DNA of 64,000 nucleotides, taken from positions 1-64,000 of the forward strand of contig JBARZY010000049.1 in NCBI GenBank assembly GCA_049650345.1, in the 5' to 3' direction. Positions 16,447 to 26,309 of this stretch are shown here, piece after piece. The DNA comes from Glaciecola sp049650345 (GTDB lineage: Bacteria; Pseudomonadota; Gammaproteobacteria; Enterobacterales; Alteromonadaceae). Position 1 is the stretch's first letter, and each line of letters starts with the position of its first letter. The notes below the pieces were generated by a model, which had not been told where the DNA came from, made no database searches, and saw nothing but the letters and a program-made list of their open reading frames with translations. The position numbers and the translations under genes are program-made.

Positions 16447-17292
16447 TTAGTTAATGTCTTGTACATTCATTACTAGTGCATTCCAGTTTCGTTGATTTTC
16501 AATGTCGTGCTCTAAACCTTGTTCGTCAGCTGCACTAAATCTTTTTATTGCAGGGGTTTTACTGGTTGCTTGATACAACCAATATGCTTCTGCTTTAAGT
16601 GCTTCATCAATGGGCTTATCAATGGATTCATATACAGCTTGTTTACACGCGTTGATTGAATCTGCTGGAAACTTAGCAATTCTATGCGCGAGATTATTCA
16701 CATATGCATCAATATCTTGTGGATCTAGGGCCTTGTTTATCGTGCCAAATTGCTCTGCCTCATCGGCATCAAAATCACGCGCACTTAGTATAACTTCCAG
16801 TGCTTTACCTAAACCTGTTTGACGAGCCATACGCGAGGCACCGCCACCACATGGTAAAATACCCATTGCTACTTCCATTTGCATGAATTTATATTTGCCG
16901 CGAGCAGCAAAACGCATATCCAAGGCAAGCGCTAATTCATGACCACCACCGCGCGCAAATCCTTCAAGTTTAGCAATAGTTGCTTGGGGGACTTTGCTGA
17001 TACGCTCACATACGGCTTGTAAATCGAGTAGCTTAGCGTCTGAACGAGAAACTGCTTCAGTGGACATATCCTTTAGCAATTCAGTGTCGTAGTGACATAC
17101 CCAAATTTCAGGATGAGCCGATTGAAATATCACCACTTTGGTCTCTCGGTCTCGTTCTAGTCTCATTGCCAAGCTATTTAAATCAGCCAACATTTCTTGA
17201 CCTTGCACATTAACTGCACCGAAATCAAAGGTAACGGTAAGGACACCGTCAGTTTGCTGAGTCGTAAATGTTATAAAGTTGTCGTATTTCAT
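16447..17292 (-). CDS. Enoyl-CoA hydratase/isomerase family protein
   Basis: This 281-residue crotonase-fold protein is the first gene of a leftward four-gene operon. The oxyanion-hole segment ARGGGHELALALD includes the first catalytic-type Glu, and MQMEVAMGILPCGGGASR holds a second Glu in the crotonase position. Both acidic residues being present fits hydratase or isomerase chemistry on a CoA thioester. The C-terminal tail is longer than in compact crotonases. A LysR gene starts 104 bases away on the opposite strand and is the likely regulator. Confidence 0.85.
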   Translation of the reverse strand: MKYDNFITFTTQQTDGVLTVTFDFGAVNVQGQEMLADLNSLAMRLERDRETKVVIFQSAHPEIWVCHYDTELLKDMSTEAVSRSDAKLLDLQAVCERISKVPQATIAKLEGFARGGGHELALALDMRFAARGKYKFMQMEVAMGILPCGGGASRMARQTGLGKALEVILSARDFDADEAEQFGTINKALDPQDIDAYVNNLAHRIAKFPADSINACKQAVYESIDKPIDEALKAEAYWLYQATSKTPAIKRFSAADEQGLEHDIENQRNWNALVMNVQDIN

Positions 17293-17395
17293 TGTTTATC
17301 CGTTCTATTGATTTGTTGGTATATAGATTAATATTATTGATTTAGTAAATAAATGAGGTATAAAGTGAATCAGAATTCTGATTTGGATGATAATT

Positions 17396-18304
17396 ATGGA
17401 TACAAATGGTGTAAGGTTATTTGTCTTAGCTGCTAACCTATTGAATATAAGTGCGGCAGGAAAGCGACTTGGGTTAAGCCCAGCAGTTGCCAGTGCAAGA
17501 TTGGCTAAGCTTGAACTAAAATTAGGCGCAGACCTTTTTCATCGCTCAACCCGCAAGGTAACTTTATCTATTGAAGGTGCAGAATTCTTACCCTTTGCAA
17601 AAGAGATAATTGCACAAGAGGATGCCTCGTTAGCTGCATTAGGGCTTAAAAACTCTGAAGTATCAGGTAAAATTCGCTTTGCTGCTTCAAGCACATTTGC
17701 TCAACGATATATTGCACCTCTTATGCCTGGTTTTCTTAATAAATACCCAAAGGTTGATATTGAGATGAAGCTGTCTGATTCTCAAGCTAATCTAATTGAA
17801 GGCGGATTTGATTTGGCGCTAAGAAACTATGCGATAGAAGATAGTAGTTTAATTGGGCGCCGTTTATTCAGTGATAAACGTATATTATGTGCTTCCCCAC
17901 ATTATTTAAAACAACATCCGCCCATCGAATCGCCAGAAGACCTAATAAATCATCAGCTAATTATGTTTATGACAACCAATAAACGTAAACTAACATCAAC
18001 AACTCACAAGCGAGAATGTTCTTTTCCGCCACCAAATTGCCAAGCACGTATTACTTGCGACGATGGCGCAACCATGAGGTTGACTGCTGAAGCAGGCGCA
18101 GGGATATGCATGAGTTCAATCTGGAATGTGCATGCTGAGCTAGAGAAAGGGACCTTAATACACGTTTTACCTGATTACTTTATTGATGATGATGCCGCTA
18201 TTTGGTTAGTGTATCCAAAATCAAATGTAGTGACGCCAAAAGTGAGGGCGCTAATTGATTATATGGTTGAACAATTAAGCGATATGCCAATAGGTCACAC
18301 ATAG
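17396..18304 (+). CDS. LysR-family regulator, divergent from the enoyl-CoA hydratase operon
   Basis: This product of about 302 residues has a LysR winged helix-turn-helix at residues 1-60 (LNISAAGKRLGLSPAVASARLAKLE) and an effector-binding domain (from GKIRFAASSTFAQRY). An ATG at 17387 is also in frame; 17396 is preferred because a GGA sits eight bases upstream and LysR proteins usually begin right before the first helix. Its divergent placement next to the hydratase/oxygenase/lpd operon makes that operon its probable target. The effector is unknown. Confidence 0.88.
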   Translation: MDTNGVRLFVLAANLLNISAAGKRLGLSPAVASARLAKLELKLGADLFHRSTRKVTLSIEGAEFLPFAKEIIAQEDASLAALGLKNSEVSGKIRFAASSTFAQRYIAPLMPGFLNKYPKVDIEMKLSDSQANLIEGGFDLALRNYAIEDSSLIGRRLFSDKRILCASPHYLKQHPPIESPEDLINHQLIMFMTTNKRKLTSTTHKRECSFPPPNCQARITCDDGATMRLTAEAGAGICMSSIWNVHAELEKGTLIHVLPDYFIDDDAAIWLVYPKSNVVTPKVRALIDYMVEQLSDMPIGHT

Positions 18305-18457
18305 TCATTTGCTTGCTATGGCCTTTGCTAGTATTTATGTAGGCATTATTATCAACAATAACCTAATTCTGATTATTCTTTAATCGGTATTATCTATAAA
18401 GCCTATCTAATTTAAACTGTGCTCAACTTGTATTTTCACACAAATTGAGCCTCAAGC

Positions 18458-19066
18458 ATGAATAAAGTACTGATTAATTATGCGCACCCTGCGCCAAAAA
18501 ACTCGGTGATCAATAATGCGCTTATAAACGCAATTTCGTCTTTAGATAATGTAACCATAAACGACTTATACAGTCATTATCCTGACTTTATGATTGATAT
18601 AGAAAGGGAGCAAGCGCTGTGTGAGTCGCATGATGTTATTGTTTTTCAACATCCTTTTTATTGGTATTCAACACCGTCCATTGTAAAAGAGTGGATGGAT
18701 TTGGTGTTGGAGCATGGGTGGGCTTATGGCTCAAAAGGGAAGGCGCTTCAAGGCAAAACCGTACTACAGTCAATTACAACAGGGGGCGACTTAGATACGT
18801 ATTCTAAAGATGGTTTCAATCAATTTACGATTAAAGAACTAACAACCCCCTTTCAAGCCACTATGCGATTGTGTAACGCACTGTACTTACCTCCGTTTGT
18901 AATAAGCGGTGCGCACAGAGAGCTGCCTATTAGTTTCATTCAAAAACACGCTAGTCAATATAAAGAGGTGATTAAGGCCTTGCGTGACGAGAAAATAGAT
19001 ACTCATAAACTAAATGGACAGGCATGTTTGGATAAATCTTCGATTGAACAAGCGAGGTGTATTTAA
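18458..19066 (+). CDS. KefF/KefG-like NAD(P)H oxidoreductase
   Basis: This 202-residue flavodoxin-fold protein belongs to the NQO1-like KefF/KefG family. FQHPFYWYSTPSIVKEWMD and VLEHGWAYGSKGKALQGK are hallmark segments, and ITTGGDLDTYSKDG follows. These proteins bind FMN, reduce quinones and serve as required ancillary subunits of Kef potassium efflux systems. The stop codon directly abuts the GTG start of the Kef antiporter gene, which supports a paired function. Confidence 0.9.
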   Translation: MNKVLINYAHPAPKNSVINNALINAISSLDNVTINDLYSHYPDFMIDIEREQALCESHDVIVFQHPFYWYSTPSIVKEWMDLVLEHGWAYGSKGKALQGKTVLQSITTGGDLDTYSKDGFNQFTIKELTTPFQATMRLCNALYLPPFVISGAHRELPISFIQKHASQYKEVIKALRDEKIDTHKLNGQACLDKSSIEQARCI

Positions 19067-20914
19067 GTGGAAAATTTCTTACTTCAATTGTTTATATTCT
19101 TGGTGGCCGGTGCGATTGCCGTGCCGTTAGCGAAAAAACTGGGACTCGGTTCGGTACTTGGTTATTTGTTAGCAGGTATTGCTATAGGTCCTTATGGTGC
19201 AAAACTAATCAATAATATAAACGATATTATGCATTTCACAGAGTTTGGTGTGGTAATGATGTTGTTTCTTGTGGGGCTTGAATTAAAACCTTCATTACTG
19301 TGGAAGATGAAAAAACCTATTGTTGCAACGGGTGGCCTACAAGTTGTTATAACTAGCCTTTTGCTTATGCTTATTGCTTGGTTTTTCTTACCCTGGCAAC
19401 AGGCACTTGCTATTGGTTTGATATTGTCTTTGTCATCCACTGCTATTGTATTGCAAACCCTGCAAGAAAAGGGCGAAATGCGAAGTGCAGCGGGTAAAAA
19501 CATTTTCTCCGTGCTGCTTTTTCAAGATTTAGCGGTTATACCAATGCTTGCGGGTATTCCATTACTCACCACGCTGTCAGTGAATGATACTAATGACCAT
19601 CATTCTGCGTTTTTCGACATTCATTCGTTACCTACTTACGCACAAGTACTCGCTATTGTAGCTGCAATTGGCGTGATATTTGTTGTAGGAAAATATTTAT
19701 GTGGCCCCTTTCTTCGTAGAATTGCAGCTACTGGGGTCAGAGAGATTTTTGTAGCCAGTGCGTTGGCACTGGTAATTGGAACTTCTGTGTTAATGATGTT
19801 GGTTGGCTTGTCGCCCGCGTTAGGCGCATTTTTAGCGGGTGTCATGTTAGCTGATAGTGAGTTTAGGCATGAATTAGAAAGTGATATTGAACCTTTTAAA
19901 GGACTATTATTAGGGATATTTTTTATCTCGATTGGAGCAAGTTTAAATTTCACCTTGCTTAACGACGAGTTAGTTTTGATTTTAGCGTTGGCGATTGGTT
20001 TGATTGTGCTCAAAGCGTTCATTTTATGGATAATTAGTTTATCGCTACCGATGGATAAAAAGAATAAATCACTTTTTATAGTGGCGTTGGCGCAAGGGGG
20101 AGAATTTGCATTTGTCCTATTTCAGGTGAATAGAAGCAATGGCGTGTTACCTAGTCATATCATTGAACCACTCATATCTGCCGTAGCAATCTCGATGTTT
20201 ATAGCACCTTTATTATTTGTACTATTCGATAAGCTTAGTAAAACTACAACAACACCTAACTCAGTCAGTGAGCAAGATGCAGTGAGCGATGAAGGGCGTG
20301 TAATTCTTGCTGGATTTGGCCAACTTGGTATCGATATTGGGCGTTTACTGTTAGCAATTGGCACCAAGCCTGTAATACTTGATTATGATGCTAGCAATGT
20401 TGCAACTCTCAGAAAGTTGGGTTTTACAGTGCACTTTGGAGATGTTACTCGAGTAGATTTGCTTGAAGCTGCCGGCGCGCGCAAGGCAGAGGTGATTGTA
20501 ATTGGATTGAGCAACCGTGAACGTACAGTATTGCTAATTGATATCGTGAAAAAACATTTTCCGCATTTAACTATTATAAGTGCCGCAAAAGATCGCGAAG
20601 CTGTATTTGATATTCTAGATGCTGGGGCACACAGCGTGCACAGAACAACATTCGGAAGTGCCTTAGATATTGGTCAAGACGCACTTATACAGCTTGGTCA
20701 TCATTCTTACGAGGCAAAACGCATAGCCAATGCCTTCAAAAACAAAGAAGCAGGGTTAACTAATACCTTAAAAAAGACTAGAAGCAGTGAATCTAGTTAC
20801 ATTAATGAATATCAAAAGCATCATGAAGACCTTGAAAATATTCTGTCGCTTGACAATGTCACCGAATTGTCTGAAGTGCAAAGAGCATGGGCCGCAAAAG
20901 ATCCTAACAAGTAA
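19067..20914 (+). CDS. kefC: KefB/KefC-type potassium:proton antiporter
   Basis: This 615-residue protein has a CPA2 antiporter domain with about twelve membrane segments (residues 1-385), including LGSVLGYLLAGIAIGPYG and LSSTAIVLQTLQEKGEMRS. A KTN/TrkA-N Rossmann domain follows at about 405-525 (VILAGFGQLGIDIGRLLL, then a DYDASN Asp for NAD). The family releases K+ to acidify the cytoplasm when electrophiles form glutathione adducts. The start is GTG, immediately after the stop of the KefG-like gene. A terminator hairpin lies 42 bases after the stop. KefB and KefC are hard to separate by eye. Confidence 0.9.
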   Translation: MENFLLQLFIFLVAGAIAVPLAKKLGLGSVLGYLLAGIAIGPYGAKLINNINDIMHFTEFGVVMMLFLVGLELKPSLLWKMKKPIVATGGLQVVITSLLLMLIAWFFLPWQQALAIGLILSLSSTAIVLQTLQEKGEMRSAAGKNIFSVLLFQDLAVIPMLAGIPLLTTLSVNDTNDHHSAFFDIHSLPTYAQVLAIVAAIGVIFVVGKYLCGPFLRRIAATGVREIFVASALALVIGTSVLMMLVGLSPALGAFLAGVMLADSEFRHELESDIEPFKGLLLGIFFISIGASLNFTLLNDELVLILALAIGLIVLKAFILWIISLSLPMDKKNKSLFIVALAQGGEFAFVLFQVNRSNGVLPSHIIEPLISAVAISMFIAPLLFVLFDKLSKTTTTPNSVSEQDAVSDEGRVILAGFGQLGIDIGRLLLAIGTKPVILDYDASNVATLRKLGFTVHFGDVTRVDLLEAAGARKAEVIVIGLSNRERTVLLIDIVKKHFPHLTIISAAKDREAVFDILDAGAHSVHRTTFGSALDIGQDALIQLGHHSYEAKRIANAFKNKEAGLTNTLKKTRSSESSYINEYQKHHEDLENILSLDNVTELSEVQRAWAAKDPNK

Positions 20915-20955
20915 GGCGTATTTATACCGAAGTTGCTTTTAATAATAGAATGAGG

Positions 20956-20979
20956 AAGGCAGCCCTTAAAGGCTGCTTT
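20956..20979. terminator. Bidirectional intrinsic terminator between kefC and the MDR gene
   Basis: The stem GCAGCC/GGCTGC (20959-20964 with 20971-20976) is extended by A-T and G-T pairs and flanked by GAAGG and TTTC. It lies between two convergent genes and could serve both. Confidence 0.65.
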
Positions 20980-21004
20980 CGCTACAAAGAGATGTATAAG
21001 CGTT

Positions 21005-22030
21005 TTAAAATCCACTTAACACTATTTTACCAATTGCCGTACCAGACTCCAGTTCTGAATGGGCTTGTTTTAGGTTGGTTGCGTTTATTTTACCCAGTTC
21101 TTTACCTGCGGTTGTTTTAATATGACCTTCGTCAATTAAGTTTGCTATGCGGTTCAGCAACACACCCTGCTCGGCAATATCAGAAGCGTTAAACATTGAG
21201 CGGGCGAACATAAACTCCCAATGCAACGATAAGCTCTTAGGTTTGATTTTAATGATGTCTAAGGACTGAGGATCGTCAATTAAACCAATTTTTCCAAATG
21301 GCTCTAGTACATCAATATATGTTTCAAAGTAAGAACCGCTATTGTTGAGGCTTGCAACATGAGTAACATGCTCAAAGCCTAATGATGTAATTTGCGCTTT
21401 CAAAGGTTTTGAATGATCTATAATAAAGTCGGCGCCTAATTCTTCTAACCAAGCTTTTGAACTAGGCCTTGATGCTGTTGCAATTACGGTCGCACCGGTA
21501 ATGGCTTTTGCTAGTTGAACCAGAATAGAGCCAACACCGCCGGCAGCACCGACGACCAATATCACTTCATTAGTTTTCGTAATAGCATTGGGCTGTTGTT
21601 TTTTGATGCGTAAATGTTCAAAAAGAAGTTCATAAGCAGTGATAGAGGTTAACGGTAGTGCAGCTGCTTCGGTATCTGATAGACTCTGCGGTTTTGTGCC
21701 AACAATACGTTCATCAACAAGCTGGAACTCAGCATTACTGCCTTGTTTGTTCAGGTCGCCGGCATAAAATACCTGGTCACCAGGCTTAAAAAAAGAAGCG
21801 TCGCTTCCAGATGCGATTACTTCTCCCACAGCATCCCAACCAAGCACTCTACATTCACCATTTTGTGGAGCGGCTTTTGTCCGTATTTTGCAGTCTACGG
21901 GGTTAACTGCAATAGCGTTTATCTTAACTAATAAATCTCTACCCGATGGAGTAGGTTTCGGTATCTCTATATCTAATAGTGAGTTTGTATCGCCAATTGG
22001 CAGACAAGTGTTATATCCAACAGCTTTCAT
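21005..22030 (-). CDS. Zinc-type alcohol dehydrogenase/quinone oxidoreductase (MDR)
   Basis: This 341-residue medium-chain reductase has a GroES-like N-terminal domain (INAIAVNPVDCKIRT) and a Rossmann domain with VVGAAGGVGSILVQLA at about residue 155. Conserved structural zinc cysteines are not evident, which places it with quinone oxidoreductase-like members such as the TIGR02817 group. The likely chemistry is NADPH-dependent reduction of quinones or enones. It is divergently paired with a LysR gene across about 100 bases, the probable regulator. Confidence 0.88.
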   Translation of the reverse strand: MKAVGYNTCLPIGDTNSLLDIEIPKPTPSGRDLLVKINAIAVNPVDCKIRTKAAPQNGECRVLGWDAVGEVIASGSDASFFKPGDQVFYAGDLNKQGSNAEFQLVDERIVGTKPQSLSDTEAAALPLTSITAYELLFEHLRIKKQQPNAITKTNEVILVVGAAGGVGSILVQLAKAITGATVIATASRPSSKAWLEELGADFIIDHSKPLKAQITSLGFEHVTHVASLNNSGSYFETYIDVLEPFGKIGLIDDPQSLDIIKIKPKSLSLHWEFMFARSMFNASDIAEQGVLLNRIANLIDEGHIKTTAGKELGKINATNLKQAHSELESGTAIGKIVLSGF

Positions 22031-22130
22031 ATTTGAAATCCCATGTTTACAAATGACTCATTATAGAAATTGTTTCGAATACATAAATAGCGTAATGTTT
22101 GAATTATTATCAAACTAAATTTGAAAATAG

Positions 22131-23048
22131 ATGTTGTTAAGCGATTTACAAGTTATCGTTCAAGTTGCTGAGTTTAGAAGTATTACCGCAGCTGCTACCA
22201 GTTTGGATATGAGTCCAGCAACCGCTAGTGCATCCGTGAAACGGGTTGAACGGTCACTTGGTACTGAACTGTTTGTACGCACAACTCGACATTTGCGACT
22301 CTCAAGTGCTGGCGAGCGTTATTTACCAATGTGTATGAAGGCATTGCAAACGTTGAGTATGGCTGAGCAGAACTTGAAAGAAGAGCTAGATATCGTTGAC
22401 GGTGAAATGCGTCTGGCAACATCATCTGATTTAGGGCGAAATTTAGTATTAAGTTGGCTAGATGAATTTATGACGCAACATCCTCACTTGAGACTTAAAG
22501 CGCATATATCGGACACTAACATCGATTTTTATCGGGATCCGGTTGATATTGCGCTTCGTTATGGCGAGCCCGTTGATTCAAGTTTATACGGGTTCAAAAT
22601 TTGCAATGTGCCAAGAATACTCTGCGCATCGCCCGATTATCTGCACCAACACGGCGAGCCGACTCATCCAAAACAGCTTATTGATCACAACGGGCTTTTT
22701 TATGAGTTGCGGGACATTGTTAATGATACGTGGTCTTTTACGAACCAAGAAGAAACCGTGAAAATTAGAATGAGTGGAAATCGCGCAAGCAATGATGGGG
22801 ACTTGGTGCGGCGTTGGTGTGTTGCGGGAAAAGGTATTGCAGTAAAAAGTTGTTTAGATATTGCTAACGACTTGCTAACGCAAAAGCTAAAGGTTGTGAT
22901 GCCCATGTATATACCTAAGTCGACTGAGTTGTGGCTAGTTTGCCCAAGTCAGCAGTCGATTACCCCAGCAGTTAGACTTTTACGTGAACACATAAAGGCT
23001 AATTGTGACAAAATATTAGATAAACTGAAGCGTGAAAAACTTCTGTAA
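22131..23048 (+). CDS. LysR-family regulator, divergent from the MDR gene
   Basis: This 305-residue product has a LysR helix-turn-helix (EFRSITAAATSLDMSPATASASVKRVE) in the first 60 residues and a periplasmic-binding-like effector domain. It resembles the CrgA/AaeR-like group of LysR proteins that control a divergent reductase gene. The ATG at 22131 starts MLLSDLQVIV. Electrophile or quinone sensing is a guess from the neighbouring gene. Confidence 0.88.
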   Translation: MLLSDLQVIVQVAEFRSITAAATSLDMSPATASASVKRVERSLGTELFVRTTRHLRLSSAGERYLPMCMKALQTLSMAEQNLKEELDIVDGEMRLATSSDLGRNLVLSWLDEFMTQHPHLRLKAHISDTNIDFYRDPVDIALRYGEPVDSSLYGFKICNVPRILCASPDYLHQHGEPTHPKQLIDHNGLFYELRDIVNDTWSFTNQEETVKIRMSGNRASNDGDLVRRWCVAGKGIAVKSCLDIANDLLTQKLKVVMPMYIPKSTELWLVCPSQQSITPAVRLLREHIKANCDKILDKLKREKLL

Positions 23049-23106
23049 GCACGAGTTATTGATGTTGTTGTGACATCGAAAACACAAACCTAATACAAGG
23101 AAAAAA

Positions 23107-23712
23107 ATGAGCCTCTCGGTATTACTCGCAGGATTTTCACTCGGAATCTCACTCATACTGGCCATTGGTGCGCAAAACGCATTTGTGCTTAAACAAGGTT
23201 TAAAACAACAACACGTATTCGTAGTTTGTTTAATATGCGCGTTGTCTGATGCAATTTTAATATCATTGGGCGTGGCTGGCTTTGGCGCCATTGTGCAAAA
23301 GTTTCCGCTTATTGAGCATGTAGCAAGGTATGCTGGGGCGGCGTTTTTGTTTTTCTATGCCGCATTGAGTATAAAATCGGCACTTACCACCAATCATGCG
23401 TTGCAAGCCCAAGGGCAAGAGGTAGGAAGCGGCCTTGCAGCGGTGATGACCTGCTTGGCTTTTACTTGGCTTAATCCGCACGTATACCTTGATACATTTG
23501 TGTTGCTTGGGTCAATTTCAACACAATACGAGGGGCAACAACTGGCTTTTGGAGTTGGGGCGGTTTGTGCGTCTTTCGTCTTTTTCTTTTCGCTGGGATA
23601 TGGCGCAAAATTTCTGATCCCCATTTTCAAAAATCCTAAAGCTTGGAAGGTGCTCGAGTTTGTGATTGCGGGTATTATGTTTTTGTTAGGGGTAAGCTTG
23701 TTGAATGCCTAA
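23107..23712 (+). CDS. LysE/ArgO-family amino-acid exporter
   Basis: This 201-residue inner-membrane protein has about six hydrophobic segments. The conserved LysE entry LILAIGAQNAFVLKQGLKQQ and the later TWLNPHVYLDTFVLLGS are typical of the ArgO (YggA) branch, which exports arginine and related amino acids. RBS AAGGAAAA precedes the ATG. The last 38 bases overlap the end of the convergent LacI-family gene, so the two transcripts run into each other. Confidence 0.9.
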   Translation: MSLSVLLAGFSLGISLILAIGAQNAFVLKQGLKQQHVFVVCLICALSDAILISLGVAGFGAIVQKFPLIEHVARYAGAAFLFFYAALSIKSALTTNHALQAQGQEVGSGLAAVMTCLAFTWLNPHVYLDTFVLLGSISTQYEGQQLAFGVGAVCASFVFFFSLGYGAKFLIPIFKNPKAWKVLEFVIAGIMFLLGVSLLNA

Positions 23713-24682
23713 TAACCAGTTCGGGGTCAAACACGTTTCTAATATTCACATTTTGCTTATACACTCGTTTTAACACGCTTTTAGCGGCCATTTCGCCCAT
23801 TTCAGTGATGGGGTTATTAACGGTAGTAAGCTTAGGGTGCACATGATGCGCAAACAATACGTTATCGAAACCCACGATAGAGAGTTCTTCGGGCATTTTA
23901 AGCGTTAAGTCGCGGGCGCGGCTCATGGCGCCTGATGCCATCCAATCATTTGCGCAAACCAATGCTGTAAATTCAGTCCCTGACTCTACAAAGTGAGATA
24001 AACCTTGGCTACCGCCTACTTCGGTAAAATCGCCCTGATAGAACAATTTAAGGTCAAATGCGATACCTGCTTCTTTCAGTGCGCGTTTGTGACCTGCTAG
24101 GCGATCATTTGCATCGGCTTTTTTGTTTGGCCCAGCAATATACGCAATGCGTTTATGCCCTAGGTCAATAAGATGCTTAGTTGACAGGTAACCGCCTATT
24201 TCGTTATTTAAACAAATACAGGCGTCTTCCATACCAGGTACAAGGCGGTTAACCAGCACTAACGGTATTTTGTTTTTGTTAATTAACGATAACGTTTCGT
24301 CGCTGAGCGCTTCGGCGTGTAAAATAAGCGCATCACAATTTCGACTGATCAAAAATTCAACGGCGTCTTTTTCTTGGGCTAAATCGTTGTGTCCTACCGT
24401 GATTATTACATGCTTGTTGGCGGCTCTTAGATTGGACTCAACCGATTGCATCATTTCACCAAAAAATGGGGTGCTTAGTTCTGATACTAACAAGCCAACA
24501 CTGTCTGAGCGATTGTTTGCCAACGATCGAGCAACAGAGCTCGGCCGATAATCTAGTTCAAGTACGGCTTTATCTACTTTGGCTTTTAGTTCTTCGTTAA
24601 CGCTGCGTTTTCCGTTTAGTACTCGAGAAACGGTAGATAAAGATACTCCCGCTCGCTCGGCTACTTCATAAATCGTAGCCAT
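23675..24682 (-). CDS. LacI-family transcriptional regulator of the beta-glucan locus
   Basis: This 335-residue repressor has the LacI helix-turn-helix and hinge (VAERAGVSLSTVSRVLNGKR) followed by a periplasmic-binding-protein-like sensor domain. It is the third gene of a leftward operon (GH1, GPH symporter, this gene), so it probably controls its own expression. The 24-base palindrome at 27768-27791 centred on AAAGCGCTTT, and the two related sites before the TonB receptor, have the CG-centred form bound by LacI/PurR-type proteins. The inducer is presumably a beta-glucoside or glucose derivative (inference). Confidence 0.92.
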   Translation of the reverse strand: MATIYEVAERAGVSLSTVSRVLNGKRSVNEELKAKVDKAVLELDYRPSSVARSLANNRSDSVGLLVSELSTPFFGEMMQSVESNLRAANKHVIITVGHNDLAQEKDAVEFLISRNCDALILHAEALSDETLSLINKNKIPLVLVNRLVPGMEDACICLNNEIGGYLSTKHLIDLGHKRIAYIAGPNKKADANDRLAGHKRALKEAGIAFDLKLFYQGDFTEVGGSQGLSHFVESGTEFTALVCANDWMASGAMSRARDLTLKMPEELSIVGFDNVLFAHHVHPKLTTVNNPITEMGEMAAKSVLKRVYKQNVNIRNVFDPELVIRHSTSLPLTKT

Positions 24683-24732
24683 TAACTACCTGCCAATATT
24701 GTATGTGTCATAATCATGGCTCCACTATCTCA

Positions 24733-26295
24733 TTATGCTGGGGTATCGGCAATATTTCTTTGCTGTTGGGCACGTCGCTGAATGAGTGTTTCGGTCATTT
24801 CTTTTTGTTGGTTGTCAGATATGGGATAAAAACTCATTAAAATTGCACCCAGAACCGCAAATGCACTGGGAATAAAACTCATCAATAGTAGTATTCCAGG
24901 TAATGCCGCCTCGCTGGTTTGCGCGTCCATACCGTTGTATCCATAGCTTGCCAGTACCACTAGTACGAGTGCTCCAGCAAAGCCACCACCGGTTTTTTGC
25001 ACAAATGTGCCGGCAGAAAATACCAATCCTGTTGCCCGTCGCCCGGTTTTCCATTCTGAATAATCTGCACTGTCGCCCAACATGGAAAAGAACAAGGTAG
25101 GCATAATAGCGGCAAAAAATTCAGCGGTGCAGCCTAGTACAAAAATCATCGATACATTTGACGCATCTACCCAAAACAAAGCGCTTGTAAAAACGCTACT
25201 AGCCAGTAAAGCGATAATAAATACGTGTTTACGGCCCCATTTTGCAACGAGTTTGTCGGTACACAGGGCGCCAAAAACCGATACTACCAGCAAGCCAATA
25301 AAATATTGGCCGGCCAGCATTTCATCACCAATATAATACTTAAAGTAATAAGCAATAACGCCGTACTTAACGCCATTAAACATCATCGTTAAAAAGCCCA
25401 TACCCAACAAAATGAGCCAAGGTTTGTTAGTGATAAGGTCAATAATATCTTGCTGTGAGCGCGAACGTGAGGCTTCAGTTACGCTTAGCAAACGCTTTAT
25501 TGCAATAGCCGTAATACACATCAACACCAACAGGATAAAAAAGGTTGACCACGTTCGGTAATAAAAGAACATACTAATACCTAGCAGAGGGGCCATTATG
25601 AATGGGAGTTGTTTTGCGAGATCTTTTGCTTCTTGTTTAAACGGTATAGCCACTTGATGCACCTGCGATACTCGCTCTTTAGTGCCAACCACGGTGATCA
25701 CCATTAAGCTAACTAACAATCCAGCAAAAATGTAAATGCTGGTTTGATATCCGGTTATGTCATCGCCTTGTCCAAAATAACTCACCATTTTAGGTAGAAA
25801 ACCCATCACGAAAAGACCGCCAATAAACGCACCAGCAAAGCGAAAGCCCGACAACGAGGTTCGTTCTTGGTCAGAGTCGGTCATCACCCCCATTAATGCT
25901 GAGTAAGGCACATTGTTGAAGGTATAAGCTAACGTTAACCCAATATAAGTCACATAAGCGTATATAAGCTTGCCTTGGGGAGTAAGGTCGGGCGTAGTGA
26001 AGCACAACACCATAAACAGACCCAAAAATGGCGTTGATACAAAAATCCACGGGCGAAACTTACCCCAGCGAGTTTGTGTGCGATCGGCAATCATGCCCAT
26101 TAAAATATCAGTTACACCATCAGACAAGCGCACGACTAAAAATAATAAGGCTGCTGCACTGGTGGTTAACCCAAAGGTATCGGTATAAAAAACCGCTAAA
26201 TAAGCTAAAGCGCCACGCCAAACTAAATTGGCTGCAGCATCACCCATCGCATAGGCCGTTTTTTCAAACCATGACAGTTTCATTGGTGTATTCAA
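24733..26295 (-). CDS. GPH-family sugar:cation symporter
   Basis: This 520-residue protein has twelve or more hydrophobic segments and GPH/MelB motifs: YAMGDAAANLVWRG near the start, DGVTDILMGMIADRTQTRWGKFRPW (region 58-82) and GDSADYSEWKTGRRATGLV in the second half. GPH carriers bring in disaccharides and glycosides with Na+ or H+. At 520 residues it is longer than MelB; the extra length is a hydrophobic and charged stretch at about 210-290. It follows the GH1 gene by 14 bases, so the pair probably imports and cleaves a beta-glucoside. Confidence 0.9.
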   Translation of the reverse strand: MNTPMKLSWFEKTAYAMGDAAANLVWRGALAYLAVFYTDTFGLTTSAAALLFLVVRLSDGVTDILMGMIADRTQTRWGKFRPWIFVSTPFLGLFMVLCFTTPDLTPQGKLIYAYVTYIGLTLAYTFNNVPYSALMGVMTDSDQERTSLSGFRFAGAFIGGLFVMGFLPKMVSYFGQGDDITGYQTSIYIFAGLLVSLMVITVVGTKERVSQVHQVAIPFKQEAKDLAKQLPFIMAPLLGISMFFYYRTWSTFFILLVLMCITAIAIKRLLSVTEASRSRSQQDIIDLITNKPWLILLGMGFLTMMFNGVKYGVIAYYFKYYIGDEMLAGQYFIGLLVVSVFGALCTDKLVAKWGRKHVFIIALLASSVFTSALFWVDASNVSMIFVLGCTAEFFAAIMPTLFFSMLGDSADYSEWKTGRRATGLVFSAGTFVQKTGGGFAGALVLVVLASYGYNGMDAQTSEAALPGILLLMSFIPSAFAVLGAILMSFYPISDNQQKEMTETLIQRRAQQQRNIADTPA

Positions 26296-26309
26296 AGTGT
26301 TTTTATCCC

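Noticed and set aside
19636..20022. 128-codon reverse frame under kefC
   Set aside because: It is antisense to a well-supported membrane protein; hydrophobic codons often give open reverse frames.
23675..23712. Overlap of the ArgO-like and LacI-family genes as a possible frameshift
   Set aside because: Both proteins have normal length and end naturally; a 38-base tail-to-tail overlap is acceptable.
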